60,479 nucleotides of DNA from a virus: the IMG/VR virus record IMGVR_UViG_3300048548_000184, positions 1 to 60,479 of that record; one strand, given 5' to 3'. Position numbers and translations under genes: made by a program. Below the pieces are notes generated by a model that had not been told where the DNA came from, did not search any database, and saw only the letters and a program-made list of their open reading frames with translations. Shown here piece after piece: positions 20,895 through 29,059 of the stretch (position 1 is the first letter of the stretch; each line of letters begins with the position of its first letter).

Positions 20895-21468
20895 GCTTGA
20901 CAACCCTAATATGACTTTCTATCATATATCAAAAAACGCAGGTACTAGTATTGAAGATTGGTTTTTAAAAAATATTAAAGGCGCAGAGATATATAATGGG
21001 GATATGCGGCATGCATATCCCTTGGACATTTATACCCTATGGGATGATTTGGGATGGTGTTTTGCTTGTGTTAGAAATCCTTGGGATCGTACTTTCAGTT
21101 GGTACAACTATCAAAAGAAAGGTGGCAAAATGTCATGTTCTTTTGAAGAATTTGTTATGAAATTATTTTATGAGGGTGATCTAACTAAAAAGTATTATAG
21201 GCCAGTTGAAAGACAGATTAATTGGAGTACTTGTGATTATCTAATTAGATATGAGAATTTAATAGAGGATTTTAAGGTTGTTCAAAAAAAACTTAACTGC
21301 TTTGAACCTTTGCCGCATCTGAATCTTTCACAGACCATGAACAACTACGCCGATCATTACATAAATGATCGTATGATAAATATTGTAGGAGAATATTTTA
21401 AAGAAGATATTGATTATTTTGATTACTCTTTTGATTCTAGGGAAAATAAAAGTTATAAATACTCTTAA
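20887..21468 (+). CDS. sulfotransferase family protein
   Basis: The 193-residue protein has FYHISKNAGTSIEDWF (residues 11-26), matching the 5'-phosphosulfate loop with its basic residue and Ser. The VRNPWDRTFSWY segment near residue 61 is the 3'-phosphate loop of PAPS-binding sulfotransferases. It should transfer sulfate from PAPS to a glycan or other hydroxyl. It is short for the family but has both loops. The acceptor is unknown; a capsule, surface glycan or virion glycan are options. A late octamer lies in its last codons. Confidence 0.78.
   Translation: MVRLDNPNMTFYHISKNAGTSIEDWFLKNIKGAEIYNGDMRHAYPLDIYTLWDDLGWCFACVRNPWDRTFSWYNYQKKGGKMSCSFEEFVMKLFYEGDLTKKYYRPVERQINWSTCDYLIRYENLIEDFKVVQKKLNCFEPLPHLNLSQTMNNYADHYINDRMINIVGEYFKEDIDYFDYSFDSRENKSYKYS
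21454..21461 (+). promoter_or_regulatory. T4-type late promoter octamer (TATAAATA)
   Basis: The octamer sits in the final codons of the sulfotransferase gene, 93 bases before the first virion-type gene. The 86-base gap that follows contains no gene, so it probably forms the leader of the late message for the 21.5-28 kb block. Confidence 0.6.
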
Positions 21469-21554
21469 TATATACTAGGTGGTGAAACATTGAAATTAGT
21501 TTATAACTTTTCAATGGATATTTAAATGAATGGGCGAACCCAAAGGTAGAGTAA

Positions 21555-22010
21555 ATGGCTAAGAATTTAGACTTTAAAGATTTTTTAACTGTGGATTACA
21601 CGCAGACAGGTGATCCACAACTTGCTAAAAACGCAAAGAAGCGTAAGCAACATATTCCTACAGGTAATACAGGAGAGTCTGTAGAACCTGCAGATGAAGC
21701 GTTGAGCATGGCTGCTAGACGCAAAAAAGCAATTACCATGAAAAAAATTCAAGCACGTCTAAAGGTTGGGCGTAAGAAAGCTTCCATGAAAGTTGCCGAT
21801 AAAGGTAGACTTGAAAAGAGAGCACGTAAGGCTGCACGTAATGCTATTGCTAAAAAACTCACAAAAGGTATTTCTAAGGTAGATTTGACTCCTGCTAGAA
21901 AAGCTGAGATAGAAAAGCGCCTAGATAAGATGCAAGGTAAAGTTGGTAGATTAGCCAAGAAAATGCTACCCAAAATCCGTAAGTCTGAACTAGAGAAAAA
22001 ACGTGGGTGA
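21555..22010 (+). CDS. basic virion/internal-type protein with capsid-targeting-like start
   Basis: The 151-residue protein starts MAKNLDFKDFLTVDYT, a variant of the M-x-F-x-x-FL peptide repeated in this block. An acidic linker follows (ESVEPADEAL), then about 90 residues that are strongly basic (ARRKKAITMKKIQARLKVG, LEKRARKAARNAIAKKL). The composition fits a DNA-associated internal or core protein. It is the first gene after a late octamer. No named family is certain. Confidence 0.65.
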   Translation: MAKNLDFKDFLTVDYTQTGDPQLAKNAKKRKQHIPTGNTGESVEPADEALSMAARRKKAITMKKIQARLKVGRKKASMKVADKGRLEKRARKAARNAIAKKLTKGISKVDLTPARKAEIEKRLDKMQGKVGRLAKKMLPKIRKSELEKKRG

Positions 22011-22012
22011 TT

Positions 22013-23458
22013 ATGATAAACAGATTTAGTCAATTTCTTATTGAAGAAGAAAAAACAATTTATATAACGATGGATAACTTTAATCCACCTGCCATTAGTC
22101 ATGGCAACATGTTTGATTCTATTTCAGAATCTTCTAATAAAAGCAATTACAGAATATTCGTAACACCAACGAATGAATCTAAGAACAATCCTTTACCATA
22201 CAAAGAAAAGGTCAAGCAGCTTCGCAAAATGTTTCCGAAGCATGCTAGATCTGTTGTGATGGATTCTACCATTAAATCACCTTTAGATGCTGCTGTCAAG
22301 TTATTTAATGAAGGATATAAAAATATTGTAGTTCTTGGTGAAGAAAATGAAGTAAGAAAGACTACCATTTTATTTGAAAAGTATAATGGAAAGAATAGTC
22401 GTAAAGGATTCTACAACTTTCAGAGTATTAAATCTATTAATCTTGAATCTAAAGGTGCAGATTCAAATAGACAGATCAAAGCAGCATTAAATGAAGACTT
22501 TACTGCATTTGCACAGGGCCTACCTAAGAACGTATCCAACAAAGATGCTAAAGCATTATTTAATGCTGTGCGTAAGGGTATGGGTCTGAAGGAACAAAAA
22601 GAGTTCAAAAATCATGTTCAGTTGTCTCCTGTATCTGATCTGAGAGAAGCCTATGTAAACGATGGACTGTTTGAGCAAGGAGATGAAGTTGTCATGCATA
22701 AACATGAGATTGTAGGCAACATCAAACACCTTGGATCAAACTATGTTATCGTTGAATCCAAAGGCGAGACTTGGAGATGTTGGTTGAACGATGTGTCTAA
22801 GGTACATCCTAGTTCTGAGAATAGATGGCAGGAAGCCCCATACAAAGATCCCGGTGATGCAGGACTGAATGAAGAAAGACTTCCTGATTATGGCACACCT
22901 GAGTCTACAGCAAGAGCTAAGAAGATTACACCTGGTCAAAAAGAAGCTTGTTGGAGTGGCTATAAGCAAGTTGGTATGAAACCAAAAGGTGGTAAAATGG
23001 TTCCCAACTGTGTTGCAGAATATGGTGGTCCACCCATCTCAAGAAAGACTTATCTCAAGCAAGATCCTATGAAAGAGAAGTCTTCTCAAGATCCTGATAT
23101 TAAGGATAGAGAAGGCACACAGCCTAAGAGATATCACTCCGGTCTTCAGAAGGCTACAAAGGTTGCACGTGATAGACACTTTAAGAAGCATGGAAAGAAA
23201 GCTGACAATGATGCGTCTGCTTATAAACCTGCGCCCGGTGATAAAACCGCAAAGACGAAACCGTCTAAATATACTAAAGTAGTTAATAAAATGTTAAATA
23301 AAGAAGATGCTGTACAAATAGCACGTAAGCGTATTGAACGTGAAAAAGACATGGAAAAGAAAAGTGACGCTAATCAAAAAGTGCGTCATGATAAAATATT
23401 AGATAGAGCAAGAAGAGCAAGAATGCTCCGTAGAAACAAGGGTATTTCAGATGATTAA
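22013..23458 (+). CDS. virion-type multidomain protein with nucleotidyltransferase-like domain
   Basis: The 481-residue protein starts MINRFSQFLIEEE, a capsid-targeting-like peptide. Residues 17-150 resemble the HxGH nucleotidyltransferases (MDNFNPPAISHGNMF, IFVTPTNESKNNPLPYKEK, NIVVLGEE). A beta-barrel-like segment follows (GDEVVMHKHEIVGNIKHLG). The last part has the motif PGQKEACWSGYKQVGMKPKG seen in T4-like virion proteins, then a very basic tail. I use ATG 22013 since it gives the shared N-terminus; a GTG at 22007 is also possible. Probably packaged in the head; enzymatic activity is uncertain. Confidence 0.65.
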   Translation: MINRFSQFLIEEEKTIYITMDNFNPPAISHGNMFDSISESSNKSNYRIFVTPTNESKNNPLPYKEKVKQLRKMFPKHARSVVMDSTIKSPLDAAVKLFNEGYKNIVVLGEENEVRKTTILFEKYNGKNSRKGFYNFQSIKSINLESKGADSNRQIKAALNEDFTAFAQGLPKNVSNKDAKALFNAVRKGMGLKEQKEFKNHVQLSPVSDLREAYVNDGLFEQGDEVVMHKHEIVGNIKHLGSNYVIVESKGETWRCWLNDVSKVHPSSENRWQEAPYKDPGDAGLNEERLPDYGTPESTARAKKITPGQKEACWSGYKQVGMKPKGGKMVPNCVAEYGGPPISRKTYLKQDPMKEKSSQDPDIKDREGTQPKRYHSGLQKATKVARDRHFKKHGKKADNDASAYKPAPGDKTAKTKPSKYTKVVNKMLNKEDAVQIARKRIEREKDMEKKSDANQKVRHDKILDRARRARMLRRNKGISDD

Positions 23459-23681
23459 CTTTAAAAACCATATTGTTTTAGAAGGTAGCTTTGCAGATAA
23501 ATCCAAAGCATCAGGAATATCTGTAGGCACTCTAAAGAAAGTTTATAACCGTGGTGTTGCAGCATGGAAGACAGGGCATCGTCCCGGGACTACTCCACAA
23601 CAATGGGGGCATGCACGTGTGAATGCGTTTATCGCAAAGAAGAAAAAGGGTAATCTAAATCACGACAAGGATCTAGCATAA
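23451..23681 (+). CDS. DUF5824-like phage virion-associated protein
   Basis: The 76-residue basic protein begins MINFKNHIVLEGSFADKSK, then GTLKKVYNRGVAAWKTGHRP and GTTPQQWGHARVNAFIAKKK. The VY.RG.AAW..GHRPG...QWG..RV pattern is the conserved core of a small family (I believe DUF5824) found next to virion genes in many phages. The function is unknown; the charge suggests contact with packaged DNA. It overlaps both neighbours by a few bases. Confidence 0.75.
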   Translation: MINFKNHIVLEGSFADKSKASGISVGTLKKVYNRGVAAWKTGHRPGTTPQQWGHARVNAFIAKKKKGNLNHDKDLA

Positions 23682-25195
23682 TGGATGACGTAACACAACA
23701 CTCTAATAAAAAACTATCTACCATTCTGAGAAATCCAAGTCATCCCATGCATTCTGCTGCGAAAGCAGAGCGTGATCGCCGCATGGCACAAAGAGAAGAT
23801 AAAGATCTTGACGAAATTAGCTTAAAAGACCTGTCGAAAAAAATTTCACGGTCTAGCGGTAATAAAAACATTAATAAAGCCATGAAGCCAACCTTTGATA
23901 AAACAAAGAACGATTTGGCTGCAATGCGTAAACGTTTGGATGCTTTGAAGGCAGGGTATGCTGCAGAGAGTGTTGAGCTTGAAGAAGGCGTAATCGATCA
24001 AGTAAAAGATATTGTTGCCAATAAACAAGCCAAGAAGATCAGTGGTGTTATGGTGGACATGTTCACTGCATCTGCTATTTCTCAGATTTATGATAAAGTT
24101 AACGATGCCAATAAAGCAAAGATGGATAAGCTACCTATCGTAAAGCTTGCAGATGTTGCTATGAAGATGATGAAGCGTGAGTCTACAGTTAGTGAAGCTA
24201 AACAGGTTCTTGCACATGGTGGTAAGGGTCAATACAAAATAGTTAGTGACGGTGGTGCTATTAGTGTTATGTTTAAGGGCAAAGTAGTTGGTAAAGGCGA
24301 CTTTGATCGTGGTGCAGATAGTTTCTTTATTAGTATGAAGGGTCAAAAAGGTCAAAAATCTTTTGACGATGCACAGGACATTGCAGACTACTTCGCAAAA
24401 ATGAAAATCAAAGAAGAAGTACAGATTGATGAGATTTCGGGAAAACTTTACAATAAGGCATTAGCAGGACGTAAAGATAAAATAGATCGTACTAGAAACA
24501 GTGCATCAGCAAATGCGTTGCGTATGAATAAACCTGAGATGAAAAAAGATTTAAAAAAAGCTGATGATATGCAGCGTAAGCTTGACAAGATGAAGCAGAT
24601 GGGTATTGATCGTACTGCACGTAATCTGCGTAAAGAAGAAACACAGCTTGAGGCTGCACCGAAAATGAAAGGCGATTGGCTAAAAAAAGAGCGTGAAAGA
24701 AATCGTGAGCATGATGCAGCGATGGGCCGTACAGCTACAGGGCGTAAGAAACCAACACGTACTATGACTTCTACTCAGAAATCTTTGGCATCATTGCGTA
24801 AAGAAATGAAAGAAGCTTTCGAACCACATATGATGTATGATCCTAAGACAGGAAAAGGTTACAAAGCTGAGAAAGAAGCTGATCATTTACGTATGAAGAA
24901 AATGGGCTATACTCATGATAAGCCTGAGGTAAATGAAAAATATAAGATTATGCACAAAACAATGTCTGCAGCATTACAGCATGCTTACGATGAAGCTGAG
25001 AAAAAAGGCTTTGAGGTTGACAAGGATGATATCGACAACAAGGTTGCAATGGGTCCAAGAAAACCATCATCAGGCAAAACAAACTCTTATAACTTAGGTC
25101 TATCTAAGAACGGTAAACCTGTGAAGAAAAAGCTGCATATCCAAGTGTACAACATGGATAATAAAGGCTATGAACTAAACATGTATGTGAGTTAA
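23681..25195 (+). CDS. modular internal-protein polyprotein candidate
   Basis: The 504-residue, highly charged protein looks like a string of small modules separated by acidic linkers: AAESVELEEGVID near residue 94, KREsTVSEAK near 168, KEEVQIDEISGK near 248 and KEETQLEAAPK near 324. The modules are basic and helical except for a beta-type segment (GGKGQYKIVSDGGAISVMFK). Several linkers contain [LI]-x-E, the sequence cut by the T4-type prohead protease. A head-internal protein processed during maturation is the simplest reading, but no domain identity is certain. It starts on the last base of the preceding gene. Confidence 0.6.
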   Translation: MDDVTQHSNKKLSTILRNPSHPMHSAAKAERDRRMAQREDKDLDEISLKDLSKKISRSSGNKNINKAMKPTFDKTKNDLAAMRKRLDALKAGYAAESVELEEGVIDQVKDIVANKQAKKISGVMVDMFTASAISQIYDKVNDANKAKMDKLPIVKLADVAMKMMKRESTVSEAKQVLAHGGKGQYKIVSDGGAISVMFKGKVVGKGDFDRGADSFFISMKGQKGQKSFDDAQDIADYFAKMKIKEEVQIDEISGKLYNKALAGRKDKIDRTRNSASANALRMNKPEMKKDLKKADDMQRKLDKMKQMGIDRTARNLRKEETQLEAAPKMKGDWLKKERERNREHDAAMGRTATGRKKPTRTMTSTQKSLASLRKEMKEAFEPHMMYDPKTGKGYKAEKEADHLRMKKMGYTHDKPEVNEKYKIMHKTMSAALQHAYDEAEKKGFEVDKDDIDNKVAMGPRKPSSGKTNSYNLGLSKNGKPVKKKLHIQVYNMDNKGYELNMYVS

Positions 25196-25198
25196 GGT

Positions 25199-25507
25199 AT
25201 GAAAACATTTAAGACATTCTTAGAAGAAAAAGATCCTAGACTTGCACGTGCAGGTGTATCAGGGTTTAATAAACCTAAAGGTACACCAAGTCATCCTACT
25301 AAGTCGCATATTGTTGTGGCTAAATCAGGTGGGCAAGTAAAGACAATCCGTTTTGGTGAGCAAGGTGCAAGCACTGCAGGAGATCCGAAGGCAGGTGAGT
25401 CTGACAAGATGAAAAAGAAGCGCAAATCATTTAAGGCTAGGCATGCTAAGAATATTGCAAAAGGTAAAATGTCTGCTGCTTATTGGGCTGACAAGGTTAA
25501 GTGGTAA
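25199..25507 (+). CDS. conserved basic virion-associated protein
   Basis: The 102-residue protein starts MKTFKTFLEEKDPRLAR, the closest match in the window to the T4 internal-protein start MKTYQEFIAE. A conserved block follows: GFNKPKGTPSHPTKSHIVV, KTIRFGEQGASTAGDPKAG and ARHAKNIAKGKMSAAYWADK. I recognise this block from many phages (possibly DUF6321). It is basic and probably packaged with DNA; no activity is known. Confidence 0.75.
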   Translation: MKTFKTFLEEKDPRLARAGVSGFNKPKGTPSHPTKSHIVVAKSGGQVKTIRFGEQGASTAGDPKAGESDKMKKKRKSFKARHAKNIAKGKMSAAYWADKVKW

Positions 25508-25514
25508 AATAAAA

Positions 25515-25793
25515 ATGGCAGAGACAACAGGCAAAAGATTAGATCGTATCGAAGAAAAACTAGATAAAATGGGTGAAGTACTTGTCACTCTTGCTAGGTT
25601 CGAAGAAAAGATGGATGCTTATAATGATTATAGGCAAAACTCATGGGAACGTATGAATAAGTTCTCTGAGAAGCTAGATAGAATTGAAAAAACTGTAGAC
25701 GATAATGCACGTACAGTTCATACTATAAACAAACTGTTCTGGGTAGTACTAATTGCTATTGCAGGATCAATCGCCGCTCAACTTATGGTTTAA
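25515..25793 (+). CDS. coiled-coil protein with C-terminal membrane anchor
   Basis: The 92-residue protein has a heptad-rich helix (RLDRIEEKLDKMGEVLVTLA, FSEKLDRIEKTVDDNARTV) and a C-terminal membrane segment (LFWVVLIAIAGSIAAQLMV). The start at ATG 25515 is chosen over an upstream extension that lies inside the previous gene in another frame. Similar tail-anchored coils occur in marine T4-like phages; role unknown. Confidence 0.65.
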   Translation: MAETTGKRLDRIEEKLDKMGEVLVTLARFEEKMDAYNDYRQNSWERMNKFSEKLDRIEKTVDDNARTVHTINKLFWVVLIAIAGSIAAQLMV

Positions 25794-25803
25794 GGAGAAA
25801 CAA

Positions 25804-27468
25804 ATGGGCAATGTAATATCAAAGTTGATTGAGGCGTATGCAGAAGTCAACGAAAAAAAGAAACTAGACCCTGTAGGGCAAGCTGATGCAGATATCGATA
25901 ACGATGGTGATGTAGATAAGTCTGATAAATATCTGCACAATCGTAGAAAAGCTGTTAAGAAAGCTATGAAGGATGACGAAATGAATGAGCTTTCAAATAA
26001 AACTCTTACAAGATATGCGATGAGTGCTGATAACGATGTACAAAAAAGAAGATCAAATCGTCCAGCTGGCAAAGGTGACGAATCAGATCCTAAGATTGGT
26101 AAGCGTTTAGATAAGATCAACCTTGCTCATAAAAAAGGTGCATTTAAAGAAGAAGTAAATGAAGCATATGAATCTGTCTGTAAAGAAATGAAGAAAATGC
26201 ATGATGAAGGTTACGGCAAAAAAGCTATCATGGCAAAATATAAGCACATGGAAATGGCAACTGTTGAGAAACTATATGCTCAAACATGTGGCACAAGAGA
26301 AGAAGTCGAAGAAAGTAGTAAAGCTGCACTTGCCAAGAAGTTAGCAAAGGCTGCTGCACCTTCTGAGAAGGGTAAGAAAGCTGTCACTTTGAAGAAAGCT
26401 CCTTTTGATATTCCTAAAGAAGAAAAGAATGAAGAAGAAATCATTATGAATCCTAAGAAGGATAAAGATAAGAAGGCTGACGCTGAAACAATGAATACTG
26501 AATCTGTTGATCTTGATGAAGATCTTACACACCAAACAGTAAAGCCACCGAGTCATACTAAAAAGTATTCTAACAGTGATTCTAGAGACACAAATAGCAT
26601 CGGAGGTGGCGGTACTAAGAGACATACTGTAACGAGTAGTCAAGCAGATGCTCATGATAAAACTGCTTCTCATCACGATAATGTTGCGGATGCTCATACA
26701 AAGGCAAGTGAAAAATCTTCTAGTTTCAAGATCCGCAGCTTGCATAGTAAAGCCGCTAGATTGCATAGAAATGCAGCAGAAGCACACCGTGATTCTTCTC
26801 ATTCTAGTTCAGGTGCAGATAATGATGGTTCTATTCAAAAAACAGCAAAGCATATGCACACTGCATACCATGCAACTATGGCTGCTAATGATTCATCAAA
26901 ACAAGCGAGAAATATGGGTACTAAAGCAAAGCGTATGAATACTGAAGAAGTTGAACTAGAGGAAAGCTTGAAAAAGCACATGTCTCCTTACGATGCAAAA
27001 GAATTCTTAAAAAAACACAATGCACACAATAAAGACTTCCATGCGTTGCCGGCATCATCGGCAAGCGCAATGCACGATAAGGCTAAAGAATTAAAATATA
27101 AGAAAAGTAAATCAGCACCAGGTTCTACAGGTAGAATGTTCCATGCAGCACTACAAAGGCATGCTGATAGTTATAAGGGTACAAGCGAATCTGTTCTACC
27201 ACCTGTATACGCACGTATTCTTGAAGAAAGAGAAAAGCATTACAAAGGTGCTACAAAACCTGAAGGAATGATGGACAATTCTAAGTCTTCTAAGGGTGCC
27301 ATGGATATGGTTAATCAACCAAAAGAGATTAACAATGATGACGAAAAAGGTCATGAAGATGCAAGCAAAGCAGGTAGAGTTGGACCAAGTGCCAAAGCAC
27401 GTCCTGCTGATAATATGAAAGGTGACAAGAAGGTAATCCCTTCCGCAACCCCAATGAAAGGAAAATAG
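25804..27468 (+). CDS. large modular virion/internal protein with EF-hand-like start
   Basis: The 554-residue protein begins MGNVISKLIEAYAEVNEKKK, followed by ADIDNDGDVDKSDKYLHNRR, a D-x-D-x-D-G calcium-loop pattern. Long charged modules follow, separated by linkers (FKEEVNEAYESV, TREEVEESSK, NTESVDLDEDL, NTEEVELEESL) like those of the 23681 gene. One module is rich in His, Ala and Ser (residues about 255-375). The C-terminus is acidic then basic. AAGGAG precedes ATG 25804. Likely an abundant head component or scaffold-like protein that is cut at the linkers. Confidence 0.6.
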   Translation: MGNVISKLIEAYAEVNEKKKLDPVGQADADIDNDGDVDKSDKYLHNRRKAVKKAMKDDEMNELSNKTLTRYAMSADNDVQKRRSNRPAGKGDESDPKIGKRLDKINLAHKKGAFKEEVNEAYESVCKEMKKMHDEGYGKKAIMAKYKHMEMATVEKLYAQTCGTREEVEESSKAALAKKLAKAAAPSEKGKKAVTLKKAPFDIPKEEKNEEEIIMNPKKDKDKKADAETMNTESVDLDEDLTHQTVKPPSHTKKYSNSDSRDTNSIGGGGTKRHTVTSSQADAHDKTASHHDNVADAHTKASEKSSSFKIRSLHSKAARLHRNAAEAHRDSSHSSSGADNDGSIQKTAKHMHTAYHATMAANDSSKQARNMGTKAKRMNTEEVELEESLKKHMSPYDAKEFLKKHNAHNKDFHALPASSASAMHDKAKELKYKKSKSAPGSTGRMFHAALQRHADSYKGTSESVLPPVYARILEEREKHYKGATKPEGMMDNSKSSKGAMDMVNQPKEINNDDEKGHEDASKAGRVGPSAKARPADNMKGDKKVIPSATPMKGK

Positions 27469-27864
27469 ATGATTAAAGCTCCAAAATGGTGTAGTGACGC
27501 AGTTCCTATGGCTGCAAAAGGTTGGGTAAGTCCTAAGGGGGAGCTAATGGTTTCCTCTAGATTTACTCAGGCGCAAGTAGATGAGTGGTATGGTACTGAA
27601 GTTAGTATTGAAACTACTGCAGAAGAAGATATCCAAGAAGCTATTATGGATATGAATGCCAGAGGAAAAATTCAAGCAGAAATGGCAAGATTTGCGGCTG
27701 TATCTAAAGATGCAATGTCTTATGATCACACTGATGAAGAAGATCTACAAGCAATGACTAAACTAGAGTTAGAACTTCTAGGGCGTGAACATGGTGTTGA
27801 GTTAGATCGCCGCAAGTCAAAAGCTACTTTAATTGAACAGATGAAAGATTTGATGTCTAAATAA
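27469..27864 (+). CDS. hypothetical protein with HeH/SAP-like C-terminal helix pair
   Basis: The 131-residue protein begins MIKAPKWCSDAVPMAAKGWV, has an acidic middle, and ends with MTKLELELLGREHGVELDRR followed by KSKATLIEQM. This end has the helix-extended-helix shape of HeH/SAP/LEM-like DNA-binding ends found in phage structural proteins. It abuts the previous gene and is followed by a 30-base gap. Function unknown; a virion or DNA-binding role is plausible. Confidence 0.65.
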   Translation: MIKAPKWCSDAVPMAAKGWVSPKGELMVSSRFTQAQVDEWYGTEVSIETTAEEDIQEAIMDMNARGKIQAEMARFAAVSKDAMSYDHTDEEDLQAMTKLELELLGREHGVELDRRKSKATLIEQMKDLMSK

Positions 27865-27894
27865 AATCAACAAGGGTTTTTATTTGGATCAACA

Positions 27895-28263
27895 ATGAAA
27901 TTATTTGAAACACTAGACGATAATAATGTATTACTGTATGCCGCTAAACATTATTATAAACCAAATGTAATAGACGCTGATGAGTTTTATGATGATCTTA
28001 AAAGATTCGTATACTTAAAGCGTCTATTAAATCGTTATCACAATACAGGTGAGTTATCAGAAAGACTCATCTTAAACCACTTGATAGTCATATTTAATGT
28101 GTTTGATATTAAACCATCTTTGAAAATGCTAGAGTATCATATGGAAAATAAATATTGGTCTGCAATAAAGCCTTTTTTAATATTCTTAAGGCATATAAGA
28201 AATGAAGAATACACTGAGATAGAGATGGATAAAACAGTAATAGAAAGACTGAGGGAAATATAA
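27895..28263 (+). CDS. conserved helical protein of marine T4-like phages
   Basis: The 122-residue protein begins MKLFETLDDNNVLLYAAKHY and contains RLLNRYHNTGELSERLILNH and VIFNVFDIKPSLKMLEYHM. I recognise this as a conserved small protein near virion genes of marine T4-like phages, without assigned function. It is helical with no membrane segment. Its stop overlaps the start of the next gene (TAATG). Confidence 0.7.
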   Translation: MKLFETLDDNNVLLYAAKHYYKPNVIDADEFYDDLKRFVYLKRLLNRYHNTGELSERLILNHLIVIFNVFDIKPSLKMLEYHMENKYWSAIKPFLIFLRHIRNEEYTEIEMDKTVIERLREI

Positions 28264-28862
28264 TGGGTATCATCAAAAGAGCAGGTGATCTGGTATACAC
28301 CTTCAGGTTTTTACGATTGCTTACTACATCATTCGAAGATACAGAAGCGTTTAAGTTAGGCATCATTGACAAGGACGGTAAGAGGCAAAAGTCTTTTACT
28401 CTTGACAGCATGGAAGATAGAGATAACTATCGCAACTACTACACACCGTTTCATAGACTTGTCTTCAATATAAAAAAGATTATGGCAAAGGCACCAGGGG
28501 GTGGTAGTAAGCTTGCTTCATATGCGGCTGCACTATTTCTTCTCAAAGAAAAGTTTAGTATGCCTCAGGGTAAGATCATAGAAGCTTTAGATGTTCTTAA
28601 CATAGATGAGACAGACTTTTTGACAGAGCACAGTGAATGGTTTGTATTGGAAGATAATAGACTATCGCCTGGTTCATATAAAGTCTTGACTAGTAAACTA
28701 ATCAATGATACAATGGATGAAATGGTCAACGCTAGAGATAAGGTTAGAGTTAGTAATGACTGTTATCCTGTAGGAGAAATCTTTGGTATAAATATATACG
28801 AGGTTACTCATATGAGAACCAACAAAAGTATTTACGTGTCGGTGGGAGAACTAGCACGATGA
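28263..28862 (+). CDS. conserved hypothetical virion-region protein
   Basis: The 199-residue protein begins GIIKRAGDLVYTFRFLRLLT and continues FEDTEAFKLGIIDKDGKR, YTPFHRLVFNIKKIM and GSKLASYAAALFLLKEKF. The combination is conserved in marine T4-like phages next to the preceding gene. No enzymatic motif is seen. It may be a virion protein or a late regulator. It overlaps the next start by four bases. Confidence 0.7.
   Translation: MGIIKRAGDLVYTFRFLRLLTTSFEDTEAFKLGIIDKDGKRQKSFTLDSMEDRDNYRNYYTPFHRLVFNIKKIMAKAPGGGSKLASYAAALFLLKEKFSMPQGKIIEALDVLNIDETDFLTEHSEWFVLEDNRLSPGSYKVLTSKLINDTMDEMVNARDKVRVSNDCYPVGEIFGINIYEVTHMRTNKSIYVSVGELAR
28787..28794 (+). promoter_or_regulatory. possible late octamer before the spanin-like genes
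   Basis: TATAAATA lies inside the end of the preceding gene, 72 bases before the next start. It could drive the small gene and the spanin-like pair late in infection. Being inside a coding region, it may also be chance. Confidence 0.35.
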
Positions 28863-29059
28863 AAGAAGAAGCAATGACAACTGCAGATGCAGGTATTCCA
28901 CAGGACACCAAGAACATGGGTCCAAGGGCTAGATTGCCTATGAATATACTGAGACGCAAAATAGGTCTGCCAATAAATGTGACAGATCGTAGACGTAAAA
29001 AGGATAAAACTCCTAGACTGCTAAAACAGTTTAGGCAGCATGTATATCAAAATGGCTAA
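28859..29059 (+). CDS. conserved small basic phage protein
   Basis: The 66-residue basic protein contains TADAGIPQDTKNMGPRARLP and NVTDRRRKKDKTPRLLKQF, a conserved pattern in marine T4-like phages. No function is known; the basic end would suit nucleic-acid or protein contact. It starts in an ATGA overlap with the previous gene; an internal ATG at 28874 (MTTADAG) is an alternative start. It overlaps the next gene by a few bases. Confidence 0.7.
   Translation: MKEEAMTTADAGIPQDTKNMGPRARLPMNILRRKIGLPINVTDRRRKKDKTPRLLKQFRQHVYQNG

Noticed and set aside
21469-21554. A small gene in the gap before the first virion gene
   Set aside because: The only frames are about a dozen codons long; the AT-rich stretch reads better as a late leader with a weak ATTGAAA/TTTTCAAT hairpin.
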